Positions 1 to 8,842 are shown, counted from the first letter of the stretch. The stretch is 42,500 bases of DNA from Symbiodinium natans (GCA_905221605.1 CAJNDS010002099.1:595400-637899); one strand, 5' to 3'. Made by a program: numbers and translations. The notes: generated by a model from the letters alone, not told the origin.

Positions 1-459
1 GATGCAAACAGGTCAATGGCAAGAAGAGAAGTGCAAAACTCCTGCACTTGGTTCTGAGAAATTCGACACTTCTACTTTGTCGACATCCAAAAGATAATGA
101 GAAGCCCCCTTTGGGCAAAGACAAAGGGTCAAAGCTCTAAGCTCTTGCCTTCTCGCGTCCACTGGTTCCAACGACGACCCTCTTTGAAACCCCACTGGTT
201 CTTACCCAGGCATCTTTCCACCCTTATCCTTGCCCTTCCGTCCTTTTCCCCAGAACTCAGATGGAGGCAACTTGGCGTGGTGTTCAACCTTAGAATTCCG
301 GGGTTACTGGAAAGCGAAAACCCTGAACTTTCCAACTTGGCCACTGGTGCTTCCTAAAGCCACCAAGCCTTTCCCTCTTAAAGGTACAATACTTGCAAAG
401 GAAGGACTTGGATTTTACAAGATCTCAGTTCTAAGTAAGCATGTTGATTTGAAAATCTA
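1..459. other. unassigned sequence
   Basis: No recognisable gene. Overlapping open frames occur on both strands, none with family motifs. The word CCACTGGTTC is followed about 35 bases later by CCCACTGGTTC (160-200), a short direct repeat. Confidence 0.3.
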
Positions 460-840
460 CAGTTTGCTGATGGAAAAGACAGAGACGATCATGCAAATCC
501 GCTTCAGTTTCCAAATGCCAAGAGTGGGAAGAAGAAGAACAACAAAGGAAACGCGAAGGGCGGAAAAAGGTGATAAGAGCAGCAGGAACAAGCTCAAGGG
601 TGAAAGAAGGGAAAGGACGACAAGAAAGGTAGAAAGGCGACAAGAATGATTCCAAGAGGGAAAAAGGGAAGAATGCCAACCAAGCCACTGCCAAGGACAA
701 GAAGAAGTGCAAGATTTGTTACAATTGCCATAAAGAGGGCCATTTTGCACGCGATTGCCCGAAGCCAAGGCAGTCAGTCGAAGGGTTCTGGCAAACGGTT
801 TTGCTTGAGCCTAAGTTGTGCGGTTCACTTCAGCTTGTTT
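460..840 (+). pseudogene. gag-like remnant with CCHC zinc knuckle
   Basis: A lysine/asparagine-rich linker (about 469-560, frame 1) is followed, after frame changes, by a frame-3 segment at 633-840. This segment carries a retroviral-type zinc knuckle: Cys 717-719, Cys 726-728, His 741-743 and Cys 756-758, spacing CX2CX4HX4C, preceded by a basic KKKCK stretch. CCHC knuckles in this context bind RNA in the Gag nucleocapsid of LTR retrotransposons. The frame is closed by a stop at 630-632 upstream and runs out near 840, so it is broken. It may be the 5' part of the copia element whose reverse transcriptase lies at 3.75 kb, but 2.5 kb of simple repeats and AT-rich DNA separate them, so linkage is inference. 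Confidence 0.6.
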
Positions 841-1324
841 GATGCTTTTTTTGGAAAACGTTGCTTAGAGAGTTAGTTGTTACCACTTTGAAGTTGCCAA
901 GAGTTTGTCGCTTTGATGTTGCCAAAGGTCCTGTAAAGCCATCTAAGGGAAATTTGCTTGCTTGAAGTTGTCCAGGTTTGATGTCGAGGGTTCTTGCCAG
1001 TTAAGAAAACGCAACTGTAAGACGGCGATACCGGGTTACGCCCCAATTTCCCTTGCGCAGGTTCTGAGGGCATAAAGCCCTTTGGCTGGTACTTGGGTTT
1101 TTTTGCCTGACGGCAAAATGGGGGTGCGAAGCACTCTCTGCTTGGCATCAAATCAGGGGGCCACATGGATTACATGGCCCCATTACCTACGACGGAGCTA
1201 AGTATGGCCGAAATTTCGGGCGCGGCATGGTGTTCTAGGCCATAGGGCCAGATTAACAAACCTGTCGGCAGTCTCATCAAGAGTCTCATATTGCCCAGCA
1301 GCGTCAGCAGATCCTCAGCAGAAG
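841..1324. other. unassigned spacer with a short inverted repeat
   Basis: No coding signal recognised. A short inverted repeat (GGGGCCA / TGGCCCC) lies at about 1158-1183 with an 11-base loop. Confidence 0.3.
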
Positions 1325-1465
1325 ATCATCAGCAGCATCATCATCATCATCATCATACCATCATCATCATCATCATCATATCAGATCATAGCATATCATA
1401 TATCATCACATCGTGTCATTGTATCATCATCATCATCATCATCAATCATCGTCGTCATCATCATC
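1325..1465. repeat. (CAT/ATC)n microsatellite
   Basis: Two runs of perfect or near-perfect CAT/ATC triplets (about 1335-1380 and 1423-1445) are joined by a degenerate stretch of ATATCATA-type words. Open frames over it encode poly-His or poly-Asp and are not genes. Confidence 0.9.
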
Positions 1466-1589
1466 CTGCCAGGTCCTGAGTCCTGAGCCCTGGCATCTTG
1501 GCAGTCCGGCTTCCCGGCGGTCCTGGTGCTGGCACGCGGTCCTGGCTTGGCATTGCCGCCGCATTGCCTGGCATTGGCATCAATCATAA

Positions 1590-1770
1590 TCGCATCATCG
1601 CATCGCATCATGAATCATTATGCATTGTGAAGTATGAATCATCAATCATCAGTCATCAATCATTCATTCAGTCATGACTCATGACATGAGATCATGATGA
1701 GCCACGAGTCATGAGTCATGAGTCATGAGATCATCATGAATCAGGAACCATGAATCAGTCACAGTCACAG
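1590..1770. repeat. degenerate ATCA/TCATGA simple-sequence region
   Basis: Repeated ATCATCA, TCATGAG and AATCA words, including several tandem copies of GAGTCAT (about 1698-1730) and CACAGC-type repeats at 1755-1780. It is probably a decayed extension of the ATC microsatellite 150 bases upstream. Confidence 0.7.
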
Positions 1771-1799
1771 CCACAGCCACGGCAGTCACGTGAGTCATT

Positions 1800-2480
1800 G
1801 CGGCCGCCGCAACCCATCGGCCAGAAACACGGGTTATGAACAATGAAAAACTGCCTTGGTTTCCTTTCAGCTTTGTTCACGTCGAATCCAGCCAAAGACT
1901 TCAAACTCAGCCCATCTTTCTTTTCTGCTGTTTGGCTTGACATGCATTTTTTCCTGTTTGCAGAAAAGGCTGAAACAAAACCACCAGCAATGAAACAGGA
2001 CTTTTGAAGAACTTGGTCTGTGTTTTTCAGCTGTGCTTGGCTTGACACATGCAGGCCACACCATACTTAAGATGCAAATTGGAGATGCTTTTTTGCTACG
2101 TTGCCAGCAAATTGTTTTTAATATTTCAAACATGAAAAAACGTTTAAAATACAGAAAAAAAACTGGTTTCGAAGCATTTCAAAGTCAGCAATATGAATAA
2201 TAATTTTGGAATGCCTTGTTTAGAAACAAAATCGCTCTGAACAAACTTGCGTAAAAAACAAAATCAAAAAAAAAACGTTTAAAATTTTTGTTCAATTTTC
2301 CCTCGTTTGAGAAACATTGTTAACAAAATGAACAAGATGATCCATACTAATTTTTTGAAACTGAGCCAACCGGCTTGCTTTGGATCAAATTTAACACATA
2401 AATCTGAAAAAAAACATTAGAAAGAACGCGGTGTTCAAAAAAACCAGAATGTATTTTGTGGAAGTCATAAGTCATTTTTT
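1800..2480. other. AT-rich non-coding stretch
   Basis: Much richer in A/T than its surroundings, with many poly-A runs of 4-10 (for example 2260-2275). No frame of coding character was seen. It interrupts what may once have been one copia element. Confidence 0.5.
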
Positions 2481-3354
2481 TCCTCTACTGCTTCTTCGAT
2501 GCAACAGCACCCTGGTAAGCTAGAGCAATAAGATTCAAAGAGAGATGAGACGGCGCACCTACCATCAAACCAACATCAAACGAAAGTGCGGTCGGACGGA
2601 GAACCAGCGCTTGTGTCCACTTTTGCAGCAGTTTGCCTTGGAGCTTCCTAATGCCATTGTGGAGCAGGTTCCAGTGGATTGGCGTGCGCCGACAGCTAAG
2701 AGGGCTGTCCGCACCTTGAAGGTCTTCGCTTGAAAGGGTTGGACTCACAGTTGCAAGGGATGGAATTCCATACTTGATGTCACATTTGTATGTCGCCCAC
2801 AACATACAACATCACCGAGGGTTCAGCTCTTACGCCTGAACAACAATGCCGGAACCAAAGCATCAAGTCTCATCCAACGTATGTGTTCGGAGGGACCGTT
2901 TTGTGTGTGTCGCCACCTTCTGGAGTCATCTTGTGAACGGACGCATGGGAAAAGGGGCTTGCATGGGGGCTGAAGTCGGTTCTGGATCGCACTGGGTAGA
3001 CTGTTGCTCAACAACGGTCAAACAAAGATCGTACGGAGTCCGAGGTTGGTTGTTCCGTTGAAGATGAGTTGAAGCTCTTGAGAGGGGTTTGTCGTTTCTA
3101 TCTGGAAGAGATTCACCACCGGAGGTCTCAGATGTTCCGTTGGAGAATCTAGCATTTGCCGTTGTCCAATGCCGACACCAAGGAACCGCTGCGAGACTGG
3201 GTGGTCGTAGGACCGACGCCAAGGTGTCGGAGTTGCAAGGTACGTTTGTTGGGTGTGACAAGTTGATTCACACTGCACGTTGCAGGACCCATTATGCTGA
3301 GTTCATTGGAGGTAGCTTGATCCGAATTCAGTTGTTGAAAGGGACCAGAGTGAA
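2481..3354. other. possible decayed copia pol interior, unassigned
   Basis: Several medium-length frames occur here (plus 2545-2733, plus 3089-3610, minus 2485-2805), but I recognise no integrase or protease motif. Because it lies between a gag-like remnant and a clear copia reverse transcriptase, it may be mutated integrase-region sequence. That is inference from position only. Confidence 0.25.
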
Positions 3355-3786
3355 GTGCAAGATCTTGGTGAGCAAGGTTTTGAGGGTCTTGAAGGGTACG
3401 TTGAGTGGGGTTCCAGTGAGAAGCCAGAGTCGAGCCACAAGAGAGCGACACCGAGGGCCCAGAGGGGAGGATCTTATGGACGTCTCCAGGTCCCAGGGCC
3501 GACTGCAGACGACATGGAAATCAGGGTCCAGCAATTGGGAAGTGCAACGGCCATGGTCGAAACCACTCCAGAGGGGAAGGTTGTTGTTGAGCTTGGTGGG
3601 AGATTCGTGACGGTTCAGAAGCCGATTGCTTTCAGGGACGACATATCCGAAGTTGAGCTTGATTTGGGGCTCACTTATCAAGGGATGATCAAGGAGCTGA
3701 ATGCTCTTGAGAGCTACACGGTAGGGGACCTGATGTGGACCATCGATCAGGCGAAAGATCATCTCGACTCGCTGGGTAGTTTCTGA
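3355..3786 (+). pseudogene. copia polyprotein linker upstream of RT
   Basis: A 143-codon frame with acidic and Ser/Pro-rich composition and a later folded-looking part (about residues 50-143). It ends where the RT-defining STRWVV motif begins in another frame (about 3763-3780). Position fits the integrase-to-RT linker of copia Pol. No catalytic motif is visible, and the start is arbitrary because the frame is open from upstream. Confidence 0.45.
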
Positions 3787-4528
3787 CAAGACTGAAAGGG
3801 TCTGGAAAGGAGACGAAGCTTGTGCGCTGCAGAATTGTGGCGAGGGATGACAGCGCGGGCCCACCGCAGCTCAGCTGGGGATCTCCTCACCGACCACGTC
3901 TGCGGAAAGCTTACGAGTGTTCCTTGCAATGGCAGCAAAGGGGCACAACATGCTGGGACTTGACGTGTCCACTGCTTTCCTCTTCGCAAAGCTCCAAGGG
4001 GAAGATGTCGTCGTCAGCATGCCTGAGGGATGCCGGGGTTTGGGGGGTGAGAAACTGTATCTCCGCCTCAAAAAGGCACGATACGGCCTTAGGTCCGCTG
4101 CGCTTCACTGGACCAAGCACCTTTCGGGGCTTCTGGAGCGTCTGTTCTCGCTCAAGTCTTGCCCAACTGAACCCTGTTTGTTCGCGGGTGAGTATCGAGG
4201 CAAAAGGGTGCTTCTGTTGGCCTATGTCGACCCTTTGCTGTCCTGCGAGGACACTGACTTGATGTATGAGATGGTCGAGAAACTAGGGGCCGAGGTCAAG
4301 TTGAAGGTCACTGCTGACCTGGCAAGGGACGGCGAAATCACGTTCTTGGGGCGCAAGATCCTGAGATCGGAGCCGCAGGGTTCGTTGAAGTTTGGAATGG
4401 ATCCGGGATATCTTGATGACGTCATGGAAGAGTATAACCTCAAGGGCGCAAAGGGGTGTCGAATCCGCCGAACCTCAGAGATCTGTATGACAGGGCGCTT
4501 GAAAGTGAAGAGTTGTCCCGACCTCTAA
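3755..4528 (+). pseudogene. copia-type reverse transcriptase (RVT_2), frameshifted
   Basis: The domain begins with TRWVVSDKTE in frame 2 (about 3767), moves to frame 3 for RCRIVARD (about 3825-3848), and returns to frame 2 for GISSPTTSAESLR (3872-3910) and the polymerase core. Diagnostic blocks follow: LGLDVSTAF (palm motif A), LKKARYGL, then the active-site block. There the expected YVDD reads Y-V-D-P (Asp 4229-4231, Pro 4232-4234), so one catalytic Asp is missing. The downstream FLGRKI block is intact. The frame ends at 4528 and coding continues in frame 1 from about 4456. Motif order and spacing are those of Ty1/copia Pol. Reverse transcription activity would be lost. Confidence 0.92.
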
Positions 4529-5076
4529 GCCAGGAGGCGTCTGCGCGTTTCCGCAGGGCGCTGGGGAAAATGTCCTGGCTGGCGACGACGCGCGGAGATC
4601 TTGTGTATTTCATCAGCGTGCTGGCGCGCGGCCAGGCAGACCCCAGGGAGTATCACGAGAGAGCCATCCGGGGCACTCTGAGGTACTTCAAAACGGTCTC
4701 AAGTTTCTTCCAAATCTTTCCACGTCAGAGAGATCAAGACCTGCGAATCAGGGTATTCGTGGACGCATCTTGGGGTTCGGTCGGTTTCGCTCAGATCGAT
4801 CTCCGGAGGGTGCGTCATGCTGGGTTCCGCCTGCGTGAAGCCGGGCCCCAGCAGTCTGTAGCTCTCTCTTCCGCAGAATCCGAGTTATACGCACTGACTG
4901 AAGGGGCGAGGGAATCGATGGGTCTCAGGTGTTCGGTAGGACACGTAACTGGCCTCCAGCCTGAGAGTCAGTATGTGCCCACCATTTATTGCGACAGTGA
5001 GGCCGCGATAAACATCTCTAAGATGGAAGGGCTGAGGAAGCTGAGACACATCGATCTGAGGGCATGCTTCATTCAG
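4456..5076 (+). pseudogene. copia RNase H, 5' part (split by insertion)
   Basis: Frame 1. RT-connection sequence (ARFRRALGKMSWLATTRGD) leads into RNase H. Blocks seen are VFVDASWGS (first acidic residue), VALSSAESELYAL, YCDSEAAI and RHIDLRACFIQ. The last block stops at 5076, where the nested element begins; the remaining nominal codons to 5100 belong to that element. The continuation is at 7565 and is in the same frame once the insert and one target duplication are removed. Copia RNase H degrades the RNA strand of the RNA:DNA hybrid during retrotransposition. Confidence 0.92.
5066..5076. repeat. target-site duplication, left copy
   Basis: GCTTCATTCAG, identical to 7554-7564. It lies inside the RNase H codons for C/S-F-I-Q and marks the left edge of the nested non-LTR insertion. 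Confidence 0.88.
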
Positions 5077-5106
5077 CTCGTCCCCATCTGGAATTCCTGA
5101 ATCGCT
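5075..5106 (-). repeat. 32-bp inverted repeat, left arm (inversion breakpoint overlap)
   Basis: Reverse complement of 5433-5464 over 32 bp. The first two bases (AG) overlap the end of the target duplication, giving junction microhomology. Confidence 0.9.
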
Positions 5107-5432
5107 TGCTGTCATAGTCAAGACCTGACGGGGTGATTCCGCTCTGTAGCATGACATACATTGTTTGCCAAAGCACAAAACAGCCAACCGCATGCGTGCC
5201 CTCAAATGTCGACTTAGGGATGTGCTGGCCACAGTACAGGCAGGGCTTGCCAGTACGCACACAGGAGGAGAGAGCTTCGGCGTGCACGAGCAAATCAAGG
5301 CAATCGTGATGTTTGGCTTTCATGTGCACCTTTATTCTGGAGGAGTCTGCTGCATACAGATTGCACTCAGGGCAATGGTTTTTCATGCGTGAGCGCAGCG
5401 CCTGGTGCTGTGTCACCAGCTTCCATTGGTCT
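5077..5432 (-). pseudogene. inverted 5' fragment of the non-LTR ORF: C2H2 and C2HC zinc fingers
   Basis: Minus-strand reading contains HCPECNLYAADSSRIKVHM followed by KAKH, a C2H2 finger with spacing CX2CX12HX4H. A second finger, CLYCGQHIPKSTFEGTHAVGC (spacing CX2CX12HX3C), follows about 30 residues later. The open frame at 5069-5662 on this strand extends past the inversion junction at 5432/5433, so its N-terminal 75 or so codons are an artefact of the junction. In the source element these fingers would have preceded the SDSGIPDGDEL segment. Such fingers commonly bind nucleic acid. An inferred role is binding element RNA or DNA. Confidence 0.75.
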
Positions 5433-5464
5433 AGCGATTCAGGAATTCCAGATGGGGACGAGCT
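5433..5464 (+). repeat. 32-bp inverted repeat, right arm
   Basis: Matches the reverse complement of 5075-5106. In plus sense it begins the contiguous 3' part of the non-LTR ORF (SDSGIPDGDEL, then DLFRKF). Confidence 0.9.
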
Positions 5465-6440
5465 AGACTTGTTTCGGAAGTTCATGCTGAGCCAACAGAC
5501 AGAAGGGGAAGGCGCGACGGTACAGGAAAGGGCGGCCAAGCAGCAGAGGACCCAGACGGGACAGAAGGGAGGCAGTGGAAAGCTCGGGAAGGGCAAGGGC
5601 AACCATCGCGGGCAAATGGCACCCACTCGATCCAGGCGTTCCTCCGAAAAATCCCAAAGCATGAGCGACCAGAACCTGCACCTTCTGTGTCAGCTGCTGA
5701 TCCGAATGGTCCTCCGCCAGGGGGATGCACTGCGGATCATAGCCCTCGACACCTCCTTCGTCGTGTGGCTCAGGACGGGCTTGCCAGCAGGGGTACCGGA
5801 GGCGATGTTCACGGCAGCCCAGAAGTGGAAGGAGCTGAGGGAGCAAGGGGGAGTCAAGGCACCGCTTCGACATGTACTCTGGATGTGTCTTCTGACAGAG
5901 CTGGAGGCCAGGACAAATCCAGCCAAGTTGACGGCGGAACAGAAGGGACCTCTGGCAAAGATGGGCTTTCTCAAGGACGATCATTGGCCGTTCCTGAAAT
6001 GGTCTTTCGACGAGGAGCAATTGGTTCAGGACACCGCTCGCTCCCCACTCTCCATGCAGGATGCCCATCAGCAGGTGAAGGATCTTTTGTCTCTGTCTCA
6101 GGATCCCTCAGTAATCACGCGGTTCCATCCCACACGGCCCCTTGCCCCGGAGCTGAAGGGCCCCAACATCACGTTCTTGATGTCAGTTGCACTGCGGTCG
6201 GAGCAAGCCAACGAACTCCACTCGATCCTCCTGAAGCTGGCCGGCAATGCTTGCGCACAGATCGTAGGCATGTCACATCGTCAGGAAAGACTCAGCCGCT
6301 CCAACCTCGAGAAGCAGCTCTCGAAGTTCCTGCAGACGGGTGCGCTGCCATCCATCGCGGCCGGGGAGTCACAGATCACGCCCATGCAGGCGGGACACCC
6401 GCACCTGCTATCCCCGCCTCCCTGGGGGGACAGAGCACCC
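5433..6440 (+). pseudogene. non-LTR ORF, linker plus unrecognised alpha-helical domain
   Basis: Frame 3 stays open to 6572. A Gln/Lys/Gly-rich linker (about 5490-5640) is followed by a helical, Leu-rich domain of about 250 residues. It starts at MSDQNLHLLCQLLIRMVLRQ and includes the blocks DTSFVVWLRTGLPAG, WMCLLTELEAR and VITRFHPTRPLAPELKG. I recall similar sequence between zinc fingers and a USP domain in predicted dinoflagellate retroelement proteins, but cannot search here. Function is unknown. Past about 6440 the true frame moves to frame 2. Confidence 0.65.
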
Positions 6441-7227
6441 ATATTGACCAGCAACTTGTTCTCCGTGCCAAACTTCTCAATCGTGGTAACACATGCTACA
6501 CTAATGCTGTGGTTCATGCACTACTGTGGCTTGCATGCCGCACTTGCAGTCCAACCATGCCATCAGGACTGATGAAGGCGTTCCAGGCGGCTATCAAGGA
6601 TCGTAAGGGCTTGCGTGTCTGGCAGCTTCTTGCGTGGCGACAGCTCATGAAGGATTGGGCACAACCGAACAGGCAGCATGATGCTGCTGAACTCTTCACT
6701 TTCTTTCAGGACAGAGGCTTTGCTGACATGTTCGAAGGAAATTGGCAACGCAGAACTCTCACAGATGGCAACATGTGCGTTGAGGAAGCTGGCAGCACGA
6801 TGCCTCTACTTTTGCCCACGCCTCTGTTGCTCACTGCACGCCTCAGAACCTGTTGGATACATGGCATGCACAGGCTGGATTTGCAGGATTGCTGACGGCT
6901 CCCGCTCATCTGATTGTCCAGATCAATCGTTTTGCCACTGCTGAAGAGACAATAAGTAAAAGCACGTGCCCAGTTGATATCATCAGCACGTTAAACGTTC
7001 CGGTGTTCACTGTGGACCTTGCCACCACGATGATCCTGTATAGATTGCATGCCTGCATCCTGCATCTTGGTCCCACTCCAACCTCTGGGCATTACCGTTC
7101 CGTGCTTTACACTGATGACAGACGATACATCACTGATGACAACATAGTCGCAAAGTCTCTTCTGCAGAGGGATGCTGAGCAGCTCTCACTCAATGTGTAC
7201 ATCCTGCTGTACTCCAGAGTTCATTAG
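6440..7227 (+). pseudogene. USP (peptidase C19) domain in the non-LTR element, frameshifted
   Basis: Frame 2 carries the USP Cys box LLNRGNTCYTNAVVHALLW, with the nucleophile at 6494-6496. It is followed by QHDAAELFTFFQ, matching the conserved HDA-E block of USPs. Coding then continues in frame 1 with LLTAPAHLIVQINRF and the His box SGHYRSVLYTDD (catalytic His 7090-7092), ending at a stop at 7225-7227. USPs remove ubiquitin from proteins. Two frame changes (about 6380-6440 and 6750-6850) make this copy inactive. The domain is short, about 250 residues. Its presence in a retrotransposon suggests that active relatives might act on host ubiquitination, which is inference. Confidence 0.85.
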
Positions 7228-7553
7228 TACGTAGTTCATAGGCAGCTGATGAGTTACGGCCCTGCTTGTTGCACCTGCGGCTGAGGGAAGAGGACGCTCG
7301 CTCCTTTGGCCTTCTTGCAGGGCTACTTGCTACTGTCGCGCGCCGACGGGCGGAAGTGCAGTGCCATGGGTGTCGGACTTTCATCTCTGCCTTTTCTCAC
7401 CTGTTTCTGCAGTTTGGCCTGCTTGGGCATTCGTGCCGGGGCCACAAGTGTTTGTAGTTAGGAGCTTAGCTCGCTGCCATTGTGCAGCCGGACCAATTGT
7501 GTCTGCTGAGGACTCGCTAGGTGCCAGACATGGCATTGCGCCGCAAAGCAAAA
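7228..7553 (+). other. 3' UTR and tail of the non-LTR element
   Basis: Non-coding stretch between the USP stop codon and the right target duplication. It ends CGCCGCAAAGCAAAA, a short A-rich tail rather than a long poly-A. Confidence 0.6.
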
Positions 7554-7564
7554 GCTTCATTCAG
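7554..7564. repeat. target-site duplication, right copy
   Basis: GCTTCATTCAG, directly after an A-rich terminus (CAAAGCAAAA) of the inserted element and directly before resumption of RNase H coding. Confidence 0.88.
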
Positions 7565-7762
7565 CATGAAGTTCAGTCGGGATCCATTGTGGTCAAGCCC
7601 GTCAGAGGCAAGGACAATCCCGCCGACATCTTCACAAAGAGTTTAGATGGTCCCACTACACTTCGCCACATGGCCAGCTTGGGGCTCGAGGAAGTCCAGC
7701 TGAGAAAAGGGTCTGCGTGTGCTGTGCGTCTTCTGAAGGGTGTTGTGTCGAAAGGGGAGTAG
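7565..7762 (+). pseudogene. copia RNase H, 3' part and Pol C terminus
   Basis: Frame 2 resumes copia coding immediately after the right target duplication with HEVQSGSIVV, then the Pol C-terminal block KPVRGKDNPADIFTKSLDG and RHMASLGLEEV. Splicing 5076 to 7565 keeps the reading frame, which is independent proof that 5077-7564 is an insertion. Pol ends at a stop at 7760-7762. Confidence 0.93.
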
Positions 7763-8436
7763 GGCTTAAGAAGGGCCACAAGTGGCTTCTGATCGAGTTC
7801 TGTGCCCCTCTCGACTCCAACATGCACCGGGTTGCGAAGGAGGAGTTTCCGAATGTTTGTGTCCTTACCGTTACCGAGAGGGATGACGGGAGGAGACCGG
7901 AGACGGTCACTGCGATCAAGGGTGTTATCGCATCCGCCTTGGAACGCGGGGTCTGCATCTTCTTATGGTCCTCGACCCCATGCACGGGGGGGTGCCCGTA
8001 TCAGCGGATGCATCTCCAGAAACAGGGTTCCGCCTACAAGGGTCATCTAAACGGCCTGTGGGACTGCCACAAGCGTCTGTGGAGTAACTTTGTCAGCCTG
8101 ATGAAGTACACACACGGCTGGGCCATCGAGTGGCCAGCCCGCTGCGCTTACTGGTCCTGGGGTCAGACCCAGAGCTTTCTCCGAACCTCGCGAGCGACCT
8201 TGTACGACTGTCGTGTGGACGGTTGTGCTGCGGAGCTGAGAGGAAATGATGGGGAACTTGTGACGAAGCGTTGGAGAGTGGTGACTACGCATGCAGGGGT
8301 TGCCGAGGGTCTTGAAGGGCTGAAATGCGACCATGCGCATCCGCACTCCAAGGTCTTTGTTCTCAAAGAGACGCAACATTATCCTGAAGCTATGTGTAGG
8401 GTTGTTTTGAGCTCTGCAGCCGTTTTGCTTTTCTGA
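7763..8436 (+). CDS. extra ORF downstream of copia Pol
   Basis: Frame 1 is open from 7717 to a stop at 8434-8436, overlapping the Pol end by about 45 bases in a different frame. Coding character starts around GHKWLLIEFC (about 7772). Recognisable blocks are WSSTPCTGGCPY, LWDCHKRLWSNFVSLM, AIEWPARCAYW and a C-terminal CDHAHPHSKVF. I recall this Cys/Trp-rich type of protein after copia Pol in dinoflagellate genomes, but cannot name a domain or function. It shows no frameshift, unlike the RT, so either this part is under different constraint or it escaped mutation by chance. The start is uncertain, and expression by frameshift from Pol or by reinitiation is possible. Confidence 0.6.
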
Positions 8437-8784
8437 GCCAAGGGTTTGGAGTGGAACGCCGGCTGGGTAACGAACTACTCGAGCCACAGCTGCTTTGTCT
8501 TTTCGTCTTAGCTGCAAGGGTGGTTGTTGGCCACCTCCTTACGTATGCCTACTACCGCCCTGTGGCGAGACAGCTCCGGGAGCTGAAGGGTACACCGCTA
8601 AGCGCAAGTGCCGTCTTTGCTACCCCCACACCTCGACGAGGCCGTGACAGCCTCAATGCCCAGAGGGGGAGTAAGAAACCAAAGGTTCTATGTGGGCCTT
8701 GGGCTGCCAGCGTCTTTTAAGTTTTTCCCAGAGGACTCGCTTGCGAAGTGGTGTAGGGAGTAGGTCTCCTCAGCTTTTAGAGCT
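8437..8784 (+). other. copia 3' non-coding region with polypurine tract
   Basis: AGAGGGGGAG at 8662-8671 is a candidate polypurine tract for plus-strand priming. The 3' LTR should start just after it, but I found no second copy upstream to define LTR limits. A 90-codon frame (8451-8720) has no recognisable motif. Confidence 0.4.
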
Positions 8785-8842
8785 TAGGGAGTGTTTTCCA
8801 GTGTCTTCCCGGCCTAGGGAGTGTTTTCCAGTGTTTTCCCGA
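8785..8842 (+). repeat. 2-copy tandem repeat
   Basis: CTAGGGAGTGTTTTCCAGTG occurs twice about 30 bases apart, followed by TCTTCCCGG and TTTTCCCGA. It may be part of a decayed LTR. Confidence 0.6.

Larger units (their letters stand above)
5077..7553 (+). mobile_element. non-LTR (LINE-like) insertion, 5'-truncated with 5' inversion
   Basis: A 2.48-kb insertion flanked by an 11-bp direct repeat in copia RNase H and ending in an A-rich tail. The left 0.36 kb (5077-5432) is inverted relative to the rest: its sense strand is minus and encodes two zinc fingers. The right part (5433-7553) is in plus sense and encodes a linker, an unrecognised domain, a USP domain and a 3' UTR. A 32-bp sequence encoding SDSGIPDGDEL is present in both parts (5075-5106 minus sense and 5433-5464 plus sense), so the two parts were contiguous in the source element and overlap by 32 bp. 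This structure is the known signature of twin-primed target-primed reverse transcription. No RT domain remains, as expected for a 5'-truncated copy. Confidence 0.88.
3355..8671 (+). mobile_element. Ty1/copia LTR retrotransposon remnant, interrupted by a non-LTR element
   Basis: In order on the plus strand are a pre-RT linker (3355-3760), RVT_2-type reverse transcriptase (about 3755-4530), copia RNase H (about 4530-5076 and 7565-7762), an extra ORF (to 8436) and a polypurine tract at 8662-8671 (AGAGGGGGAG). The reading frame changes at least four times before RNase H, and the RT active site is altered, so the element is dead. No matching 5' and 3' LTR pair could be found by eye. The element is split at 5076/7565 by a nested insertion, and removing it restores the RNase H frame. 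Target and age are unknown. Confidence 0.93.

Noticed and set aside
1291-1479. Poly-His ORF and opposite poly-Asp ORF
   Set aside because: Translation of the ATC microsatellite.
5069-5662. 197-codon minus ORF taken as one protein
   Set aside because: Only the part within 5077-5432 is genuine. The rest reads antisense through the sense part of the inverted element.
5687-6440. Plus frame-2 ORF upstream of the USP Cys box
   Set aside because: Frame 3 carries the protein-like sequence here. Frame 2 becomes real only near the Cys box.
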